Notes under the pieces: generated by a model
What the model saw: the letters and a program-made list of their open reading frames with translations, nothing else
Database searches by the model: none
What the model was told of the DNA's origin: nothing
In this document: in pieces, positions 23,315-36,331 of the stretch
Position numbering within the stretch: position 1 is the first letter of the stretch
How the letters are laid out: each line of letters starts with the position of its first letter
NCBI GenBank assembly: GCA_019973155.2
Contig: BPQB01000019.1
Span: 124,001 to 188,000, forward strand
Source of the DNA: Phanerochaete sordida
Taxonomy: Eukaryota; Basidiomycota; Agaricomycetes; Polyporales; Phanerochaetaceae
Direction of reading: 5' to 3'
DNA: 64,000 nucleotides
Program-made: the position numbers and the translations under genes

Positions 23315-26300
23315 ATGGCGACAAAGTCCCGCAAGCTCCAGCAGACCATTGCCATCCCGAAGTCCAATGGCTTCGACCAGCCGCGCTCTGGGTCGCCTAC
23401 CAGGTACCCCAAGACGCCAGCGCCGCGCACCCCAGCCGACGAGGCCATAGAGTTCTTCGAGTCTGGCTTCAAGAAGGACGAGCCGATCCGCGTGTACGAG
23501 CTGGGGCTTGATCCCGACGGTGGTCCTAACAAGGAGAAACAAGTTGCGTACCGTCTCCCCCATTGCTCGCTCACCGGACGCGTCATCCACCGCAAAGGTC
23601 GTGTCGCTGTTCGGCTTGCGCCCTCGGGGCAGCTTCGGCAGCTATGCGGTCTCAAACGCGCCGACATTATCCTAGTGCGAGCGCGGATCGCTAGAGACTG
23701 GCGACATACGCGCCCGCGACCTCGTGCTAGCTTTGACTTCCCTGCTAATGAACTCTGCAGTACGTTCGTCTTCCCCCCGCATACAACCCCTACATCCTAC
23801 GAGTTTCGCTCGAGGCGGGTACTCCGGCGTCGAAGAACGGCGTGTTCAAAACGAACTTCCCGCTCGACGGCGGACGCTTTAACAGAACACGTTTCTGCGA
23901 ACGCTGGTGAGTCGCGTACTGCGTCCTATCGATGGCTTCTTCTTCGACTGACGATCCGACAATAGGCTACCTACCGACTTCTCCAAGCCTATCCAGATCG
24001 ACCTGCCGATCTCGCATGCCGGTGCATTCTGCTATTGGATAGAGTACGACGGCGAAGGCGGCACCAGGATAAAGGGCCGAGAGGGGTACTTTAATATCGA
24101 TCCTATCCTCCGGGCGAAGGCCCGTGCTCCCGTTGTCGCGGCAGGTCCCTCGGTTGCAGACAACGCTGGCGCAGTTCTGTCTGACTACGTCAACATCCCC
24201 TTGGACGGTCTCTCCATCCTCACTTATGTCAACAAGTGGATGGGCCCGCTCGCCAACTGGCGAGAGTACTTCGCCGAAGCCAGCGAGCGCGGCTACAACA
24301 TGATCCACTACCCTCCCCTCCAGCACCGCGGAGAGAGCAACAGCCCGTATTCAATTGCGGACCAGCTCAAGTACGACCCCAGGATGTTCACAGACTCTGC
24401 GGAGGACAAGACTGCCCTGGACGGCGATGGCGGCAAGGCGAAGCTCGAGGAAATCCTGAAGATGGGTCGCGAGGAGTTTGGCCTTCTCAGCTTGACCGAC
24501 GTCGTCCTCAACCACACGGCGAACAACACCCCGTGGCTTGCGGAGCATCCCGAAGCAGGTGAGTAGCTATGCGCTGTGGCAAGAGTAGTCGCTCAACTAG
24601 GACTCTTCTCTTCTCAGGCTACAGTCCTGCTAACACGCCGCACCTGACGATCGCTCTCGAGCTCGATAATGCCATCATCGAGTTCTCCGCTGCTCTTCCG
24701 AAGCTCGGTTTGCCCACCGAGGTGAAGTCAGAGGCGGACGTCGAGACTCTCATCACGGCATTCGAGAAGTACCTCGAAGGCAGTGATCTCTGGCAGTTCT
24801 ACGTCTTCGATGTCGAAGCCGAGCGCAAGCGTGTCAAGAGCGCTCTTGAGAAGGGCGACGTGAAACCATGGCCGAAGAACATCCAGCACAAGGACGTCAA
24901 GCAGCTCGCGGAGGTTGCCCGCTACTCGGGTAAGCTCATCGGTCTCGGTCTCCCCCAGAAGCGAGACGGTCCCAAGGTCGACCCCGAGCTCTCCGCGTCG
25001 ATCGTCAAGAGCGCTTTCGTCGACATCGACGACATCGACGCCCTTGCCGATGCATGGGTCCGTATCGTTGACGTGCTGAACGTCCCTCTGTACGAGATCT
25101 GGAAGGAGGATACCAAGGCGGCGATGGACAACATCAGGAACCGCCTGAAGTACACGAGGTTGGATGAGCACGGGCCCAGGCTCGGACCGATTACCAAGGA
25201 GTGAGCGGATCGTCGCCTCAGTCGTCTATCTTCTAACTCTGAATCGCGCAGAGAGCCGATCACCGAATCGTACTTCACCCGTGTCCCAGGAAAGTACGAA
25301 GAGGACCCCGAGATGTTTTCGCTCGTCCACAATGGCTGGATGTGGAACACCGATCCCCTCAAGAACTTCGCGGTACCTCCCTCCAAGTCCTACATCCGTC
25401 GCGAGGTCATCGCCTGGGGTGACTGCGTCAAGCTGCGCTATGGCGACGGCCCATCCTCTAACCCGTGGTTGTGGCAGCACATGACGGACTACGTGGTGTC
25501 GCTCGCCCAATCCTTCGAAGGCTTCCGTATCGACAACTGCCACTCCACTCCGCTGCACGTCGGTGTGCACCTCCTGGACGCGGCACGCGTCGCCAACCCT
25601 GATCTCTACATCTGCGCCGAGCTCTTCACGGGTAGCGCTGAGAGCGATATTCTATTCGTTAGCCGCCTGGGCATCAACAGTCTCATTCGTGAAGCCGCGA
25701 ACGTCTGGGATACTAAACAGCTGTCCGACTTCCTGTATCGCCATGGTCTCGGCAAGCCCATCGGTACGTCTTCTCGGTGATATCTGATCGATGTTCAGTC
25801 CTGACTTATCGCCTAGGCTCCATGGACGGTGCCTGCCTCACGAGCAAGGAGGACCTCCCTCCCCCGACTGGCAAGGGCCCCACTCGCCCATGTGTTGTCA
25901 TGCCTCACAATGGCTCGGTGCCTCACGCGCTGTGCTACGATCTCACCCACGACAACGAATCGTACCTCGACAAGCGCACCGCAGAGGACACCCTCTCCAC
26001 CGCGGCTCTTGTTACGTTCTGCTGGTGCGCCATCGGCTCCGTCAAGGGCTTCGACGACCTGTACCCCAAGTACATCAACATTGTCAAGGAGACGAGGCAG
26101 TACGAGATCACCCGGCTCGGAGAGAACAGTGGTATCTCCAAGGCGAAGCATATCCTCAATAACCTGCACACCGAGATGGCTATTGGCGGCTTCAAAGAGG
26201 GGCACGTTCACGAAGAGAACGGCGTGAGTCAAACCGACCTTCGCCTTTCATCTGCCAGTACTGACGTTCGTCGCATGTTTAGTACATCGTCATGCACCGT

Positions 26301-28798
26301 GTTGAGCCCACGACGCAGAAGGGCTACCTGCTCGTCGCGCACACCGCTTTCCAGAAGGGCAACAAGGATCGTGGATATAGTGAGTACCGTCATGGCGTTC
26401 AACGTCTAGCCTCTGCTGACCTGGACCAGTCAACCCTTTCAAGCTTCGTCGGTCTCGTGCCAAGTTCATCTACGGTGCTCACCTCGAGTTCTCCTCCTAC
26501 GATGCCAGGGATGACGAGAATACGCTGCGTGGCATGGACGGCAAGCTGGTCGAGATGGCACCGGTTGTCGTTCCCCAGGGCCTCGACGACGAGGGTCCGT
26601 TCGGCGAAGTGGTCGTCCCTGAGTTCTTCCCGCCTGGCAGTATCATGCTTTTCGAGACTCAGCTCGTCGGCCTCGACCCCAGTCTGGACGAGTACTGCGT
26701 GTCAGGTGCAGACGATGCTTTCAGCGATCTCGACCTCGTGGACCTCAACGTCATCCTTCACCGTGCGGAGGGCGAGGAGCGCGACTTGACCGGCGGCGAG
26801 ATTGGCGCGTACAACGTTCCCGGCATGGGTAGCCTTGTCTACTGCGGTCTTGAGGGCTTCATGAACCCACTCCGCCACATGATGCGCTACAACGACCTCG
26901 GCCATCCCCTCGCTTCACACGTTCGTGAGGGTACCTGGGCATTTGACTTCATTTGGTCGAGGCTTGAGAAGTAAGTGCAGACGTTCCCTGCGCTCGACGG
27001 TCTGCTCAACGAGACATAGGCAAAGCAAGACTTTCCCCAAGCTTTCCAAGCCCGCGAAGTGGCTCAAGGAGAGGTGCGAGCGCGTCAAGCAGGGCGTCCC
27101 GCCCTTCCTGCGCCCGAAGTACTTCGCGATGATCATCTCGGAGGCCTACAAGGCTGCTCGTCGTAGCGCTGTTGAGCAGATGTCAGAGTTCGTCTCCGAG
27201 GGCCACAGCTTCACTCAGGACCTCGCTCTTGTTTCTGTTCAGCTCTACGGCCAAGTCCAGTCCGCATCTCTCGATCCCGCTAGCTCGGTTCCTTCGCTGG
27301 CAGCAGGTCTTCCTCACTTCGCTACTAGCTGGGCCAGGTGCTGGGGTCGCGATGTCTTCATCTCGCTGCGCGGACTGTTCCTCACGACTGGCCAGTTCCT
27401 GGCTGCGAAGAAGCACATCATCGCGTTCGCGTCGGTCGTCAAGCATGGCCTGATCCCGAACCTGCTCGACTCCCTGAGGACCCCGAGGTACAACTCCCGC
27501 GACTCGCCTTGGTGGATGCTCCAGAACATCCAGGACTACACCCTCAGCGCCCCCGACGGCCTCGCGATCCTGAACGAGACGATCAAGCGTCGCTTCCCGA
27601 AGGACGACACTTGGGTCCCCTGGGACGATCCTCGCGCCTTCGCGGAGACGAGCACGCTCGCCGAAATCATCCAGGAGATCCTGCAGCGCCACGCGGACGG
27701 CATCCACTTCCGCGAGTACAACGCGGGCCCGAACCTCGACTCGCAGATGAGCGACGCCGGCTTCAACATCGACATCGATGTCGACTGGAAGACAGGTATC
27801 ATCTTTGGTGGAAGCGCGCACAACTGCGGGACGTGGATGGACAAGATGGGCGAGTCCGAGCGGGCGGGCACCAAAGGCATCCCTGGCACGCCTCGCGATG
27901 GTGCGCCGATCGAGATCATCGGTCTGCTCAAGAGTACCCTCCGCTGGCTGGATCAGCTGGCGACCAAGGGCAAGTTCCCCTTCCAAGGCGTCGAAGCTGA
28001 GAGTAGGTTGCTCCAGCCGATCTTTGCATATATCGCGCTGACTTGATGCGCAGTTGACGGAAAGCGTCGCGTGGTGACGTACAAGGAGTGGGATGATTTG
28101 CTCCAGAAGTCGTTCGAGAAGTGCTACTGGGTGCCGACCGGTGAGTCAATCACATATATGCGGCAAAAACTTCGCTGACCTCGGGTACAGGCCCTGAGGA
28201 CGACTCGAGGTACAACATCAAGTCCAGCCTTGTCAACCGCCGCGGCATCTACAAGGATGTCTACGGGTCTGGCGCTGGCAGGGAGTGGTCTGACTACCAG
28301 CTGCGCTGCAACTTCCCCATCGCCATGACCGTCGCTCCGGAGCTTTTCGACCCCCAGCATGCCCTGCACGCCCTGAAGGTCGCCGACAAGGTCCTCCGCG
28401 CTCCTCTGGGCATGAAGACGCTCGACCCGAGCGACTTCCAGTACAGGCCGTACTACGACAACGCGAACGACTCCGACGACCCTGCGATCGCCAAGGGCCG
28501 CAACTACCACCAGGGTCCCGAATGGGGTTGGCCGCTTGGTTACTTCCTGCGCGCGTACCTGTACTTCGACACGAAGGTCGGCGCTGGCGTAGAGGACCCG
28601 AGCAAGACGCTGCACTACCTGCACAAGCTACTCCTGCCCTCGCGCCGTCACATCCGTGACGACCCCTGGCGCGGCATTCCCGAGCTCACAAACAAGGATG
28701 GCTCGTACTGCTCCGACTCGTGCAAGACGCAGGCGTGGAGCGCGAGTTGCCTGCTCGACTTCCTCGAGGAGGTGCACAAGATACCTGCGCGGCCCTAG
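23315..28798 (+). CDS. GDB1: Glycogen debranching enzyme
   Basis: Bifunctional cytosolic enzyme: 4-alpha-glucanotransferase moves a maltosyl/maltotriosyl unit off a branch stub, then amylo-1,6-glucosidase releases the last glucose. Eleven exons (23315-23542, 23761-23906, 23966-24558, 24618-25200, 25252-25763, 25817-26223, 26283-26379, 26430-26970, 27020-28002, 28054-28140, 28191-28798) give 1594 residues, close to the family's roughly 1530. The GH13-like half shows LSLTDVVLNHTANN, GFRIDNCHSTP (nucleophile Asp at about 611) and ICAELFTGS (acid/base Glu). The C-terminal GH133-type half shows ARCWGRDVFIS, HNCGTWMDKMG and GPEWGWPLGYFL. The first intron (218 nt) is the longest in the gene and may carry regulatory sequence. 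No frameshift or missing catalytic motif was noticed. Confidence 0.97.
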
Positions 28799-29218
28799 AG
28801 GGTTTGCATAGCATATACACGATACACGACACGCGAACACTGTAGAACGGGATGGATGTATTCTTTGTACACGAAAAGTAGCTCGCCCCTTCTGTATGAT
28901 ATTAGCACGGTTATTCAATTCAGACGTTTCACTCCGACCTCCCACGCCACATAGGCCGGCGAGAGCGGTTCTGTGCCTGCTTCTGTGTTGTTGACCGATG
29001 GATTCACGCTCATTGCTTCACTGCTCTCGCTGCAGCAGAATATATCATCAGCGACCTTGCTCGAGGGCACCTTCAACCTCGAACGCGGTTAGTGGATCGG
29101 GGTGGACCCCGGACACCAGCCCCTCCCACGGCGCCAGTCATCGCGCTTTTGGTCTCGCACAACTCTCGTCGGACACAGCTCTCTCGCGATCTCTGCCGCC
29201 TGGCTTCATGACAGGTCG
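28799..29218. other. Intergenic between GDB1 and PAT1
   Basis: GDB1 terminator and PAT1 promoter region. The open frame running into the PAT1 start from about 28998 is leader sequence. No gene is seen. Confidence 0.4.
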
Positions 29219-32200
29219 ATGTCTTTCTTTGGATTCGACCAACCAAACAGTTTGGAAGATGAGAAACGCAGGTTTCTCGACAGCGGCGCCCACGCGGCCC
29301 AGCAGGGCGACGTAGCTGTCTACACCTGGGGTGACGAGAGCTACGACGGCCTCGGGGATGCGCTGCAAGAGGGTGGAGACGAACTTAACGACGAGACTTT
29401 CGGAGTGGGTCAGGTCGGTACGTACAGGTCTCGCCTTGCAAAATAGCTTGCGTGATGACCCTGTGACGCGTGTAGGCAAGGACTTCGACTTTTCGCAGCA
29501 TGCTTTGCCCTCTGGCGACCTGCCCACCGCGCAAGACCATGTCAAGCCTCGCGACACGTCGGCTCTGCATCAAGAGTACCGCCAGCAACAACAGGCTGCC
29601 CAGCCAGGCGCATCCTGTACGACGCCCGCAGCTGACTCGCCTACTTGCCGTCTTACTCTGCTTGCCCAGCTCGCCCGGTCGACTCGCTATGGGACAACAA
29701 GTCGCCCTTCTCGCTGCTCCCCAAGATGAACGGTGGCAAGTCTGCGTTCGAGCACCATCACATGCCTGCCCCCGCCCCGGCGCACGCGCAATCCGCATCG
29801 ATGAAGTTCTCACCCTTCGATGCGGTCGGCGAGGTCCCCGCGTCCTCTGCGATGCCGATCCGCCAGCAGCAGCAACCCATGGCACTCAGTCTTGGCGCTA
29901 ATCAGTCGCATGGTGTGCGTACGCTGGAGGAGATCGAGGCCGAGATGCGTGAGGCATTTGCCGCGCAGAGGCTCCAGAGCCAGTCGCCAGCGCAGCAGCA
30001 GCACCAGCAGTACGCGCAGGGTGTTGTCCGAAGTTCGTCTGCGCAACGACACCTCCCGCCCCAGTATGGCGTCGGCGGGACGCCCCCGCCGCGGATGCAC
30101 CCTCAGCATACGCAGTCGCCTCGCTTCCAGCAACAGCAACAACAGCAGCAACAACAGCAACAGATCCATCTTCTTCAGCAACAGCAGCAGCAGATGCAGT
30201 TGCTCGAGCTGCAAGAGGTGCGCGAACGTCAACAGCGTGCGGAGCTTGAGCACCTGCAGGAGCAGCTCCGTCTTGAAGAGCTCGAGCGCCATCGTCAGCA
30301 GCAGCTTCGTGCACAGGTCCAGCAGAACGCGCAGATGTTGCATCACCAGCGTCAGGTGTCGGGAGGGACCCCGATCGGCGAGATGCCGTACCGTCGTCAG
30401 CCGGTCCACCCGCGCGCGGGTACGCCCTCAAGATACCAGCAGCAGCCCCAGACCCAGCACGTAGAAGCACCTTTGCCGCAACAGAGCTCGCAGTACCTAC
30501 CGCGCGAGATCCAGATGCAGCAGCGACTGCTTGCGGAGATGGCTCAGGCCGAGTTCCTGCACAGCCTGCAGGGCACGCCTGTACCCGAGGGCCGGAATGA
30601 GCAGGAGATGCACGATATGCTCAGAGCGGAGGCAATGCGCAAGATCATGGAGGCGGAACGGATGGAGGAGAAGCGAAAACGCAAGCTCGAGAAGATTCGC
30701 TACATGGTACGTCCTCCTGCACGTCCGTAGTGCAACCCTATCTAACCCGCGCAACAGTCGCGCTACAATGACCTCATGACGCAGTCAGACAAGGACTTCA
30801 TCACGCGCATCCAGGTTTCTCAACTTGTCACTCAGGATCCATACAACGATGACTTCTACGCGCAGGTGTACGGCGCGCTCGTACGGTCGAAGATGGGGCT
30901 CGATGCGCCGCAGGCGCTGCTAAGATTTGGCTCGGGCGGCGGCGTTGGTCTCGGCTTCCATCAGGTGAAGGGCGGTGGACGTCGTCCCAGTGCCATGCAG
31001 AGGATGGAGGCACAGGTCGAGCGTATCGTCAACAACGCGAGGATGCGCGAAAAGGAGAAGACATGTGAGTGGATGGTTATTCTTGTTTAAATTACACCAG
31101 TGAATTAACCCAACGCTAGCCCTGAATAACCTACAAGGAGCGCTGGGCAAGACCGCCGGTAGAAGTTACAAGGCGGCGCCGAGGCAGCTGCTCCAAGTGG
31201 AAGGTCCAGCGACGTCGCCGACCATTTCCCCGGCACACGCACACATCTCGAAGGCAGATGCGAGGCTGGTCACTGACGGCGAAGGCGTGGCGAAGGAGGC
31301 GGCCAGGATCGGCGCGGAGGCTCTGAGCGGTCATGACGTACGTACCAACCCTACGTGCCGATAGCGTTTCTGACATTGTGGCGTTGATAGGAATTGGAGC
31401 TCGTCCACCGAGACCCGCTGTCGCTCAAGGAGGCGCTCATGGTCGTCGAGCGCTGCATCGACATCCTTATGGCGCTCGATGGGCAGCGTGACCACCGGCC
31501 CGAGGAGGAGGATGAGGAGGAAGCGCTTCAGGCATGGGAGGTCGAGCACCAGAAGCTCATTGACAATCTCTGGGACGGCCTTCGAGTCATGGTGCCCCTG
31601 GAGACGAGGTAAGTCTCGAGAGAAGGCCGTGAAGATCCAAACGTTAATTGTTTGCAGCAACCCGCACCCATTCATCTCGATCCTGATGCCACTCAAGGGC
31701 AAGAAGATGCTGCCACGCGTGCAGCGCTACTTCGACATGCCGCGGAACCTGACGGTGTTGACCTTGCTCGTCGCCTGCTTCTCGCAACTCGACGTCGTGC
31801 GCGACTCGTTCCTTATCGACCGCCTCGAGGACACCGCCACCCGCAAGGAGGCCCTTGTGCACTGGGACAACTTCTACTTCCTCCAGACGCACTACGTCCT
31901 GCATGTAGCGGGCAAATGCAGTCTTCGCATCATTACGGGTCTCCTGGGTTTGTTCATCGAGAGAAACGATGTGGTCGCTATGGCGCAGACACCCGTGGGT
32001 CCACTCAATATGGCGACTGGGCGCGTAGTGCTGACGTTCACCACAGGCTGGCCTTAACATGCTGACGATATTCGTGAGCCGCGCATCGACACTGAAGTAC
32101 GAAAATGTGCCGGACGAAGAACGTCCATCGCCTAGTGAACTGAATCAATGGTATGTCTTACGACTCCTTCGTTGTGGTCCCTGTCTCACGCGGTCCATAG

Positions 32201-32543
32201 GCAACAAATGTTCGACCACCTTTTCCAACTGCTCGCCCCACACTTTGTCTTCCTCTTCCCATCCGTGCGGCAGGCGGTCAACGCGAACATCCCGATCATG
32301 CAAGTCCCGGACATCGACCGCATCGACCAGCACACGTGGCAGTTCTTCGCGTCCATGGGTAGCCAGAGCGTGTCGGAGCAGCAACAGGTCCTTGTGACGT
32401 CGTTGCGCGAGCGCGTGCTCGACAACGTCGGGTCCGTCGCCAAAGGCTGGGTCATGGATGAGGAAACTCGCCGTCTCCGCCTCGCGAACGTCAACCTCTT
32501 CCTGCGCTCCCTCGGGCTCGACAGCTCGCAGATCGCTCTTTAA
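29219..32543 (+). CDS. PAT1: mRNA-decapping activator Pat1
   Basis: P-body scaffold that links the Lsm1-7 ring to the decapping enzyme Dcp2 and represses translation. Nine exons (29219-29417, 29476-29616, 29670-30706, 30758-31064, 31120-31337, 31391-31608, 31658-31994, 32047-32150, 32201-32543) give 967 residues. The N-terminus opens with MSFFGFD and has the conserved SRPVDSLWDNKSPF. The middle is Gln-rich with a 12-Gln run encoded at 30128-30163. Then comes SRYNDLMTQSDKDFITRIQ, DPYNDDFYAQVYGAL and a helical-repeat C-terminal domain (RYFDMPRNLTVLTLLVACF, ITGLLGLFIERNDVVAMAQ) that in yeast binds Lsm2/3 and Dcp2. The in-frame intron at 31995-32046 is removed to give QTPAGLNMLTIFVSR. Confidence 0.95.
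30128..30163 (+). repeat. CAG/CAA tract encoding 12 Gln in PAT1
   Basis: Twelve consecutive Gln codons with mixed CAG and CAA. A shorter Gln run (about six) follows at 30176-30193. Mixed codons suggest selection for the protein tract rather than recent slippage. Confidence 0.85.
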
Positions 32544-33791
32544 GCAAAGCCGTCGGCCTCAGATCCTCTTTGGTCTCTCTCTCCACACCGCGCCTAACCG
32601 CTGTCGTCGCACTATCAGTCTCCGAGCTCTGTAACATGTATCTCGAAAGAATCTCTCCCAATCCCCTTCTGTAGTAAGTGTAGTAGCTATAGTTTTGCAT
32701 TCTCCAGCACTCTTGTTTTCTCCCTTGTAGGACGATGGTGAGGACGTTGCTGTGGCCACGCAAAGGAGTATTATACCCGATATTCCCAGCCTCTTTGACT
32801 GTCTTCCGGCTTGGCGCGGCGGCGTCGTGGCGTTCGGTGAGCATATGGCTGCACCTAACAACACCGCCATGCAGCAGTTAGACCAACGCCGGACATAGCG
32901 GGCAATACACATAGTGGGCTCAATGTCACTGTTCCCTCGACATGTCAGCGGACATCGTTCTGAGTTTTCCGTGAAGCAAAGCGCTCATATGTTTGTCATG
33001 CGACAATGCTGCGGCACGGTATGTCAGAATCAATCAATATGTATCAGTGTGCTTCTGATACTAGACTCCGGTATAGGGTCCCTGGAACAGTTCTGCGGTT
33101 CCATAATTCGCACCAAAGGACCTGGTGACATACCCAGACGTGAGTTGGTAAGCGGGCCAGCTGACTGAGTCAGGACTTGGTGCCTCAGTCACCCTCACTC
33201 CCTTTACGAATTACACTCACCGCGGCATCGCCGCCTTCTCAGTCCGCGGCGCGTCAACGCGGTAGCAACGCCACTCTGCCGCGGAGGCGGCGACCCCGAT
33301 GCGGTCCCGTACCATTGAGTCTCCGCCTACGACAGTGCACCGCACCAGCAGCCACACCGTCTATGGATCATATCTCCTCGGACTCCTACTTCTGACGGAT
33401 ACATCGACCGCTCTTCAGCTCTCTAGCTCCCCGCGACCCTTCATTCGTCAATCACACGAATGGGACAGCTCTAGGCTGGATGGGATTGGTGGGGCGTATT
33501 AATGCACAATCCTAGGCAATGTCGTACGTCCCGCATCTTGTTCAGCCCCACGCTTGCAAGCACGGATTACCGAGCGCAAGTTACTGGGCGCCGTTACTGA
33601 GCGCGCTGACTGAGCTTCGAAGCACACTGGCAGCTTCTTGATCACTAGTACTGGGGCCCACTACGCATCTACCCGCCGCATTCACGCTTTATATGCTGAG
33701 CAGTGTGCAGGCTTGGATGCGGTAGCTCGTTCCCCGTCTACAGAACCTCACTACCTGCACCAACAGCGCATCTTTCTAGTTCACCGCAGCC
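32544..33791. other. Intergenic upstream of the GST cluster
   Basis: 1.25 kb between PAT1 and the first clustered GST. No gene is supported. A TATA-like TTTATATG (33688-33695) lies about 100 bp before the GST-A start. Confidence 0.45.
33688..33695 (+). promoter_or_regulatory. TATA-like element of GST-A
   Basis: TTTATATG about 100 bp upstream of the start codon at 33792. Confidence 0.4.
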
Positions 33792-34631
33792 ATGTCTCAT
33801 GGAAAGCAGTTCACGCTCTGGACACACAAGACTTCCCCGCACGGATGGTACGCGTTTTCATTGCAGCAGTAGGTTGCGACGCGAGCTGACATAGCCCTTG
33901 CTTGCAGGAAGATCGTCTTCGTGCTCGAGGAGTTTGGTTTCACCTGGGAGCCCAAGTGGATCGACATCAACAAGAACGAGCAGAAGGACCCCGCGTTTAC
34001 GAAGTACAACCCGAACGGTCGTGCACCTGCGCTGATCGACCACACAAACAACGATTTCACAATCTGGTGCGTCTCGAGCATCTATCCGCTGGTGTAATCG
34101 CTGACGAATTTTGCAGGGAGTCCAACGCGATCCTGCAGTACCTCGTCGACAAGTATGACAAGGCCCGCACGATCTCCATTGCGCCGGGCACCGACGAGTA
34201 CTACATACAGCTACAGTGGCTCTACTTCCAGGGCTCTGGGCAGGGCCCGTACTACGGGCAGCTCGCCTGGTTTATCCTGTACGGCCCGGAGAAGCCTCAG
34301 AGCGTCCTCGACCGGTACCGCAACGAGATCCTGCGCGTGATGGGCGTCCTCGAGGATGTGCTGTCCAAGCAGGAGTGGCTTGTCGGCGGGAGGCTCACCG
34401 TTGCCGACATCTCGTTCTTCACGTGAGTGCTCGCGGCGCTCTGGCTGGCGTGTGGCGCTGATGAATTGTGCTTGTAGCTGGAACGCCATCGTCGTGGACC
34501 ACTTCCTCGGCGAGGGCTTCGATTTCGCGAAGGAATTCCCTGCCGTCGCCAAGTGGCACGAGAAGATTCTCGAGCGTCCAGCGATCAAGGCTGCTTGGGA
34601 CGAGCGTAAGAGGCTGGCTGCTCTGAAGTAG
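33792..34631 (+). CDS. Ure2-like glutathione S-transferase, cluster copy A
   Basis: First of four tandem Ure2-class GSTs. Four exons (33792-33847, 33908-34066, 34117-34422, 34478-34631) give 224 residues. It retains the cis-Pro loop NPNGRAPAL, the glutathione-binding WESNAI (72-77), YIQLQWLYFQGSGQGP and LTVADISF. At the position aligned with yeast Ure2 Asn124 it has His (SPHGWK, His17) instead of Asn, as in copies B and C. Intron positions at codons 19 and 72 and before the last exon are shared by all four clustered copies. Frames are intact with no premature stop, so it is probably functional, perhaps with altered substrate or chemistry. Confidence 0.93.
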
Positions 34632-35485
34632 AGCACAATGCGCCACAACACTAGCTCTCGATTTGTTCCCGGAGTTTGCTACGTTACGCGAGGAAGAAAC
34701 GGCTTGAAGGGTCAAAGATGTCGTTATACAGATAAAATGTACAATGAGAATCGCCGCGTCGTTATGTAAATGTTTCGTATCGCTTGTGAGGAAGAAAGCG
34801 GTGGCGTGAACTGCCAGGAGGAAGTGGGCTAGCGAGTCAGTCCACGTGGACACCACGTGAATCGCGGTCTGCTCGACCTCTAAGCCGACCGCATCGTAAC
34901 AAGGGACCAATGCCTTAGCACAAACTGGATCCTCCGCTAGCCAATGTAAGGCTCCGCGTGCCACTCGTGGTGAGATCGGTAGCAGTGGAAGGTAACTGCG
35001 CACCTCGCTTTCTGAAGGTGCAGGCCCGGAGGGTGTTGTATAGGATGGCTATCGTAAGTCCGTCCACTATTTCGAGAGCCAAGCGACCCCGCACGGCCCA
35101 GGCCGAGCGAGCAGCGGATTTTCGGCTATCGCCTCTCGTGCACGTAGATAGCCGACATTCTCGCGAGCACATTGGATCTTGGGTGCGTTGGTCAGCAAAC
35201 CCAGCGTAACCGATGCAAAGAAGGTGCGTTCGATTCGCGCCTCGGGCGGCCATACCAATTTTCGATGACAGGTTACACTGTATAACGTCCTTCTCCACTG
35301 ACTCCCAAGGCGATGCTTACAGAGCACAGGCTAGCGAAGCGGCGTTCTGGTACACAAAATCCACAACCAGCTCCGGCTCGCAAGCGGTTTAATACGCTCA
35401 TGTAGTACAGGGAGGATCGCGTCGACCAAGCCCACACATACCCAAAGCTGCACGACTGAGCGATCATCGCCTCACGTATTGCACC
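34632..35485. other. Intergenic between GST-A and GST-B
   Basis: No gene. It contains the CACGTG pair at 34843-34859. Confidence 0.45.
34843..34859. promoter_or_regulatory. Paired CACGTG (E-box) motifs upstream of GST-B
   Basis: CACGTG at 34843-34848 and 34854-34859, start-to-start spacing 11 bp, about one helical turn. The first is centred in the 10-bp palindrome TCCACGTGGA. CACGTG is the core bound by bHLH proteins such as Cbf1; binding here is inference. Confidence 0.45.
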
Positions 35486-36331
35486 ATGTCGCACGGGAAG
35501 CAATTCACGCTCTACATGCACAAAGTGTCGCCCCACGGATGGTACGCACTCTAACCCGTCACGTTATTCGTAGTTGGACCTTATACGTTGCCAGGAAAAT
35601 TGTCTTTGTGCTCGCTGAGCTTGGTCTCACCTACGAGCCTAAGTACATCGACACCGCAAAGGACGAGCACAAGACTGCGGAATTTATCAAGCTCAACCCG
35701 AACGGCCGCACTCCTGTTCTCGTCGACCATGCCAACAGCGACTTTGTGGTCTGGTAAGACCTCCCGCCGCCGAGCGCATATCCCCCGTCACTTATCAGAT
35801 ATCGCGATTAACAGGGAATCGAACGCGATGCTGCAGTACATCGTCGACAAGTACGACAGCGCGCGCACGATCTCGATCGCTCCCGGTACGGACGAGTACT
35901 ACACGCAGCTTCAATGGCTGTACTTCCAGGGCTCGGGCCAGGGCCCGTACTACGGCCAGGCCGGCTGGTTTACGTTCTACCACCACGAAAAGATCCTCAG
36001 CGTGATCGAGCGCTACCGCAACGAGGTGCGGCGCGTCCTGGGCGTCCTCGAGAGCGTGCTCTCGACGCAGAAGTGGCTCGTCGGCGACAAGATGACCGCT
36101 GCGGATATCTCCTTTGTCTCGTAAGTGCTTTCCATTTTTACTAGCCATCCCGATGCGCTCATGTTCCACGCCTACAGCTGGAACGCAGTGGCGATTGAGC
36201 ACTTCGTCGACCCCGGCTTCAACTTTGAAAGGGAGTTTCCCGCCGCTGCCAGGTGGCACAGCAAGATGCTCAGTCGGCCCGGCATCAAGTCTGCCTGGGA
36301 CCAGCGCCTGCAATTTTTCGCTGAGCTGTAG
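35486..36331 (+). CDS. Ure2-like glutathione S-transferase, cluster copy B
   Basis: Four exons (35486-35541, 35595-35753, 35815-36120, 36178-36331) give 224 residues with the same intron phases as copy A. Motifs: SPHGWK with His17, NPNGRTPVL, WESNAM, YTQLQWLYFQGSGQGP and the capping box MTAADISF. The C-terminal domain keeps the aromatic and Arg pattern of the class. By eye it is nearest copy A over the central domain (ARTISIAPGTDEYY shared). It is intact and probably cytosolic. Confidence 0.93.

Noticed and set aside
29102..29218. Upstream extension of PAT1
   Set aside because: The conserved family start MSFFGFD begins at 29219; the upstream frame is leader sequence.
35215..35250. tRNA-like T-arm (GTTCGATTC flanked by GCG/CGC)
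   Set aside because: No matching acceptor, D-arm or anticodon arm at the right distances upstream.
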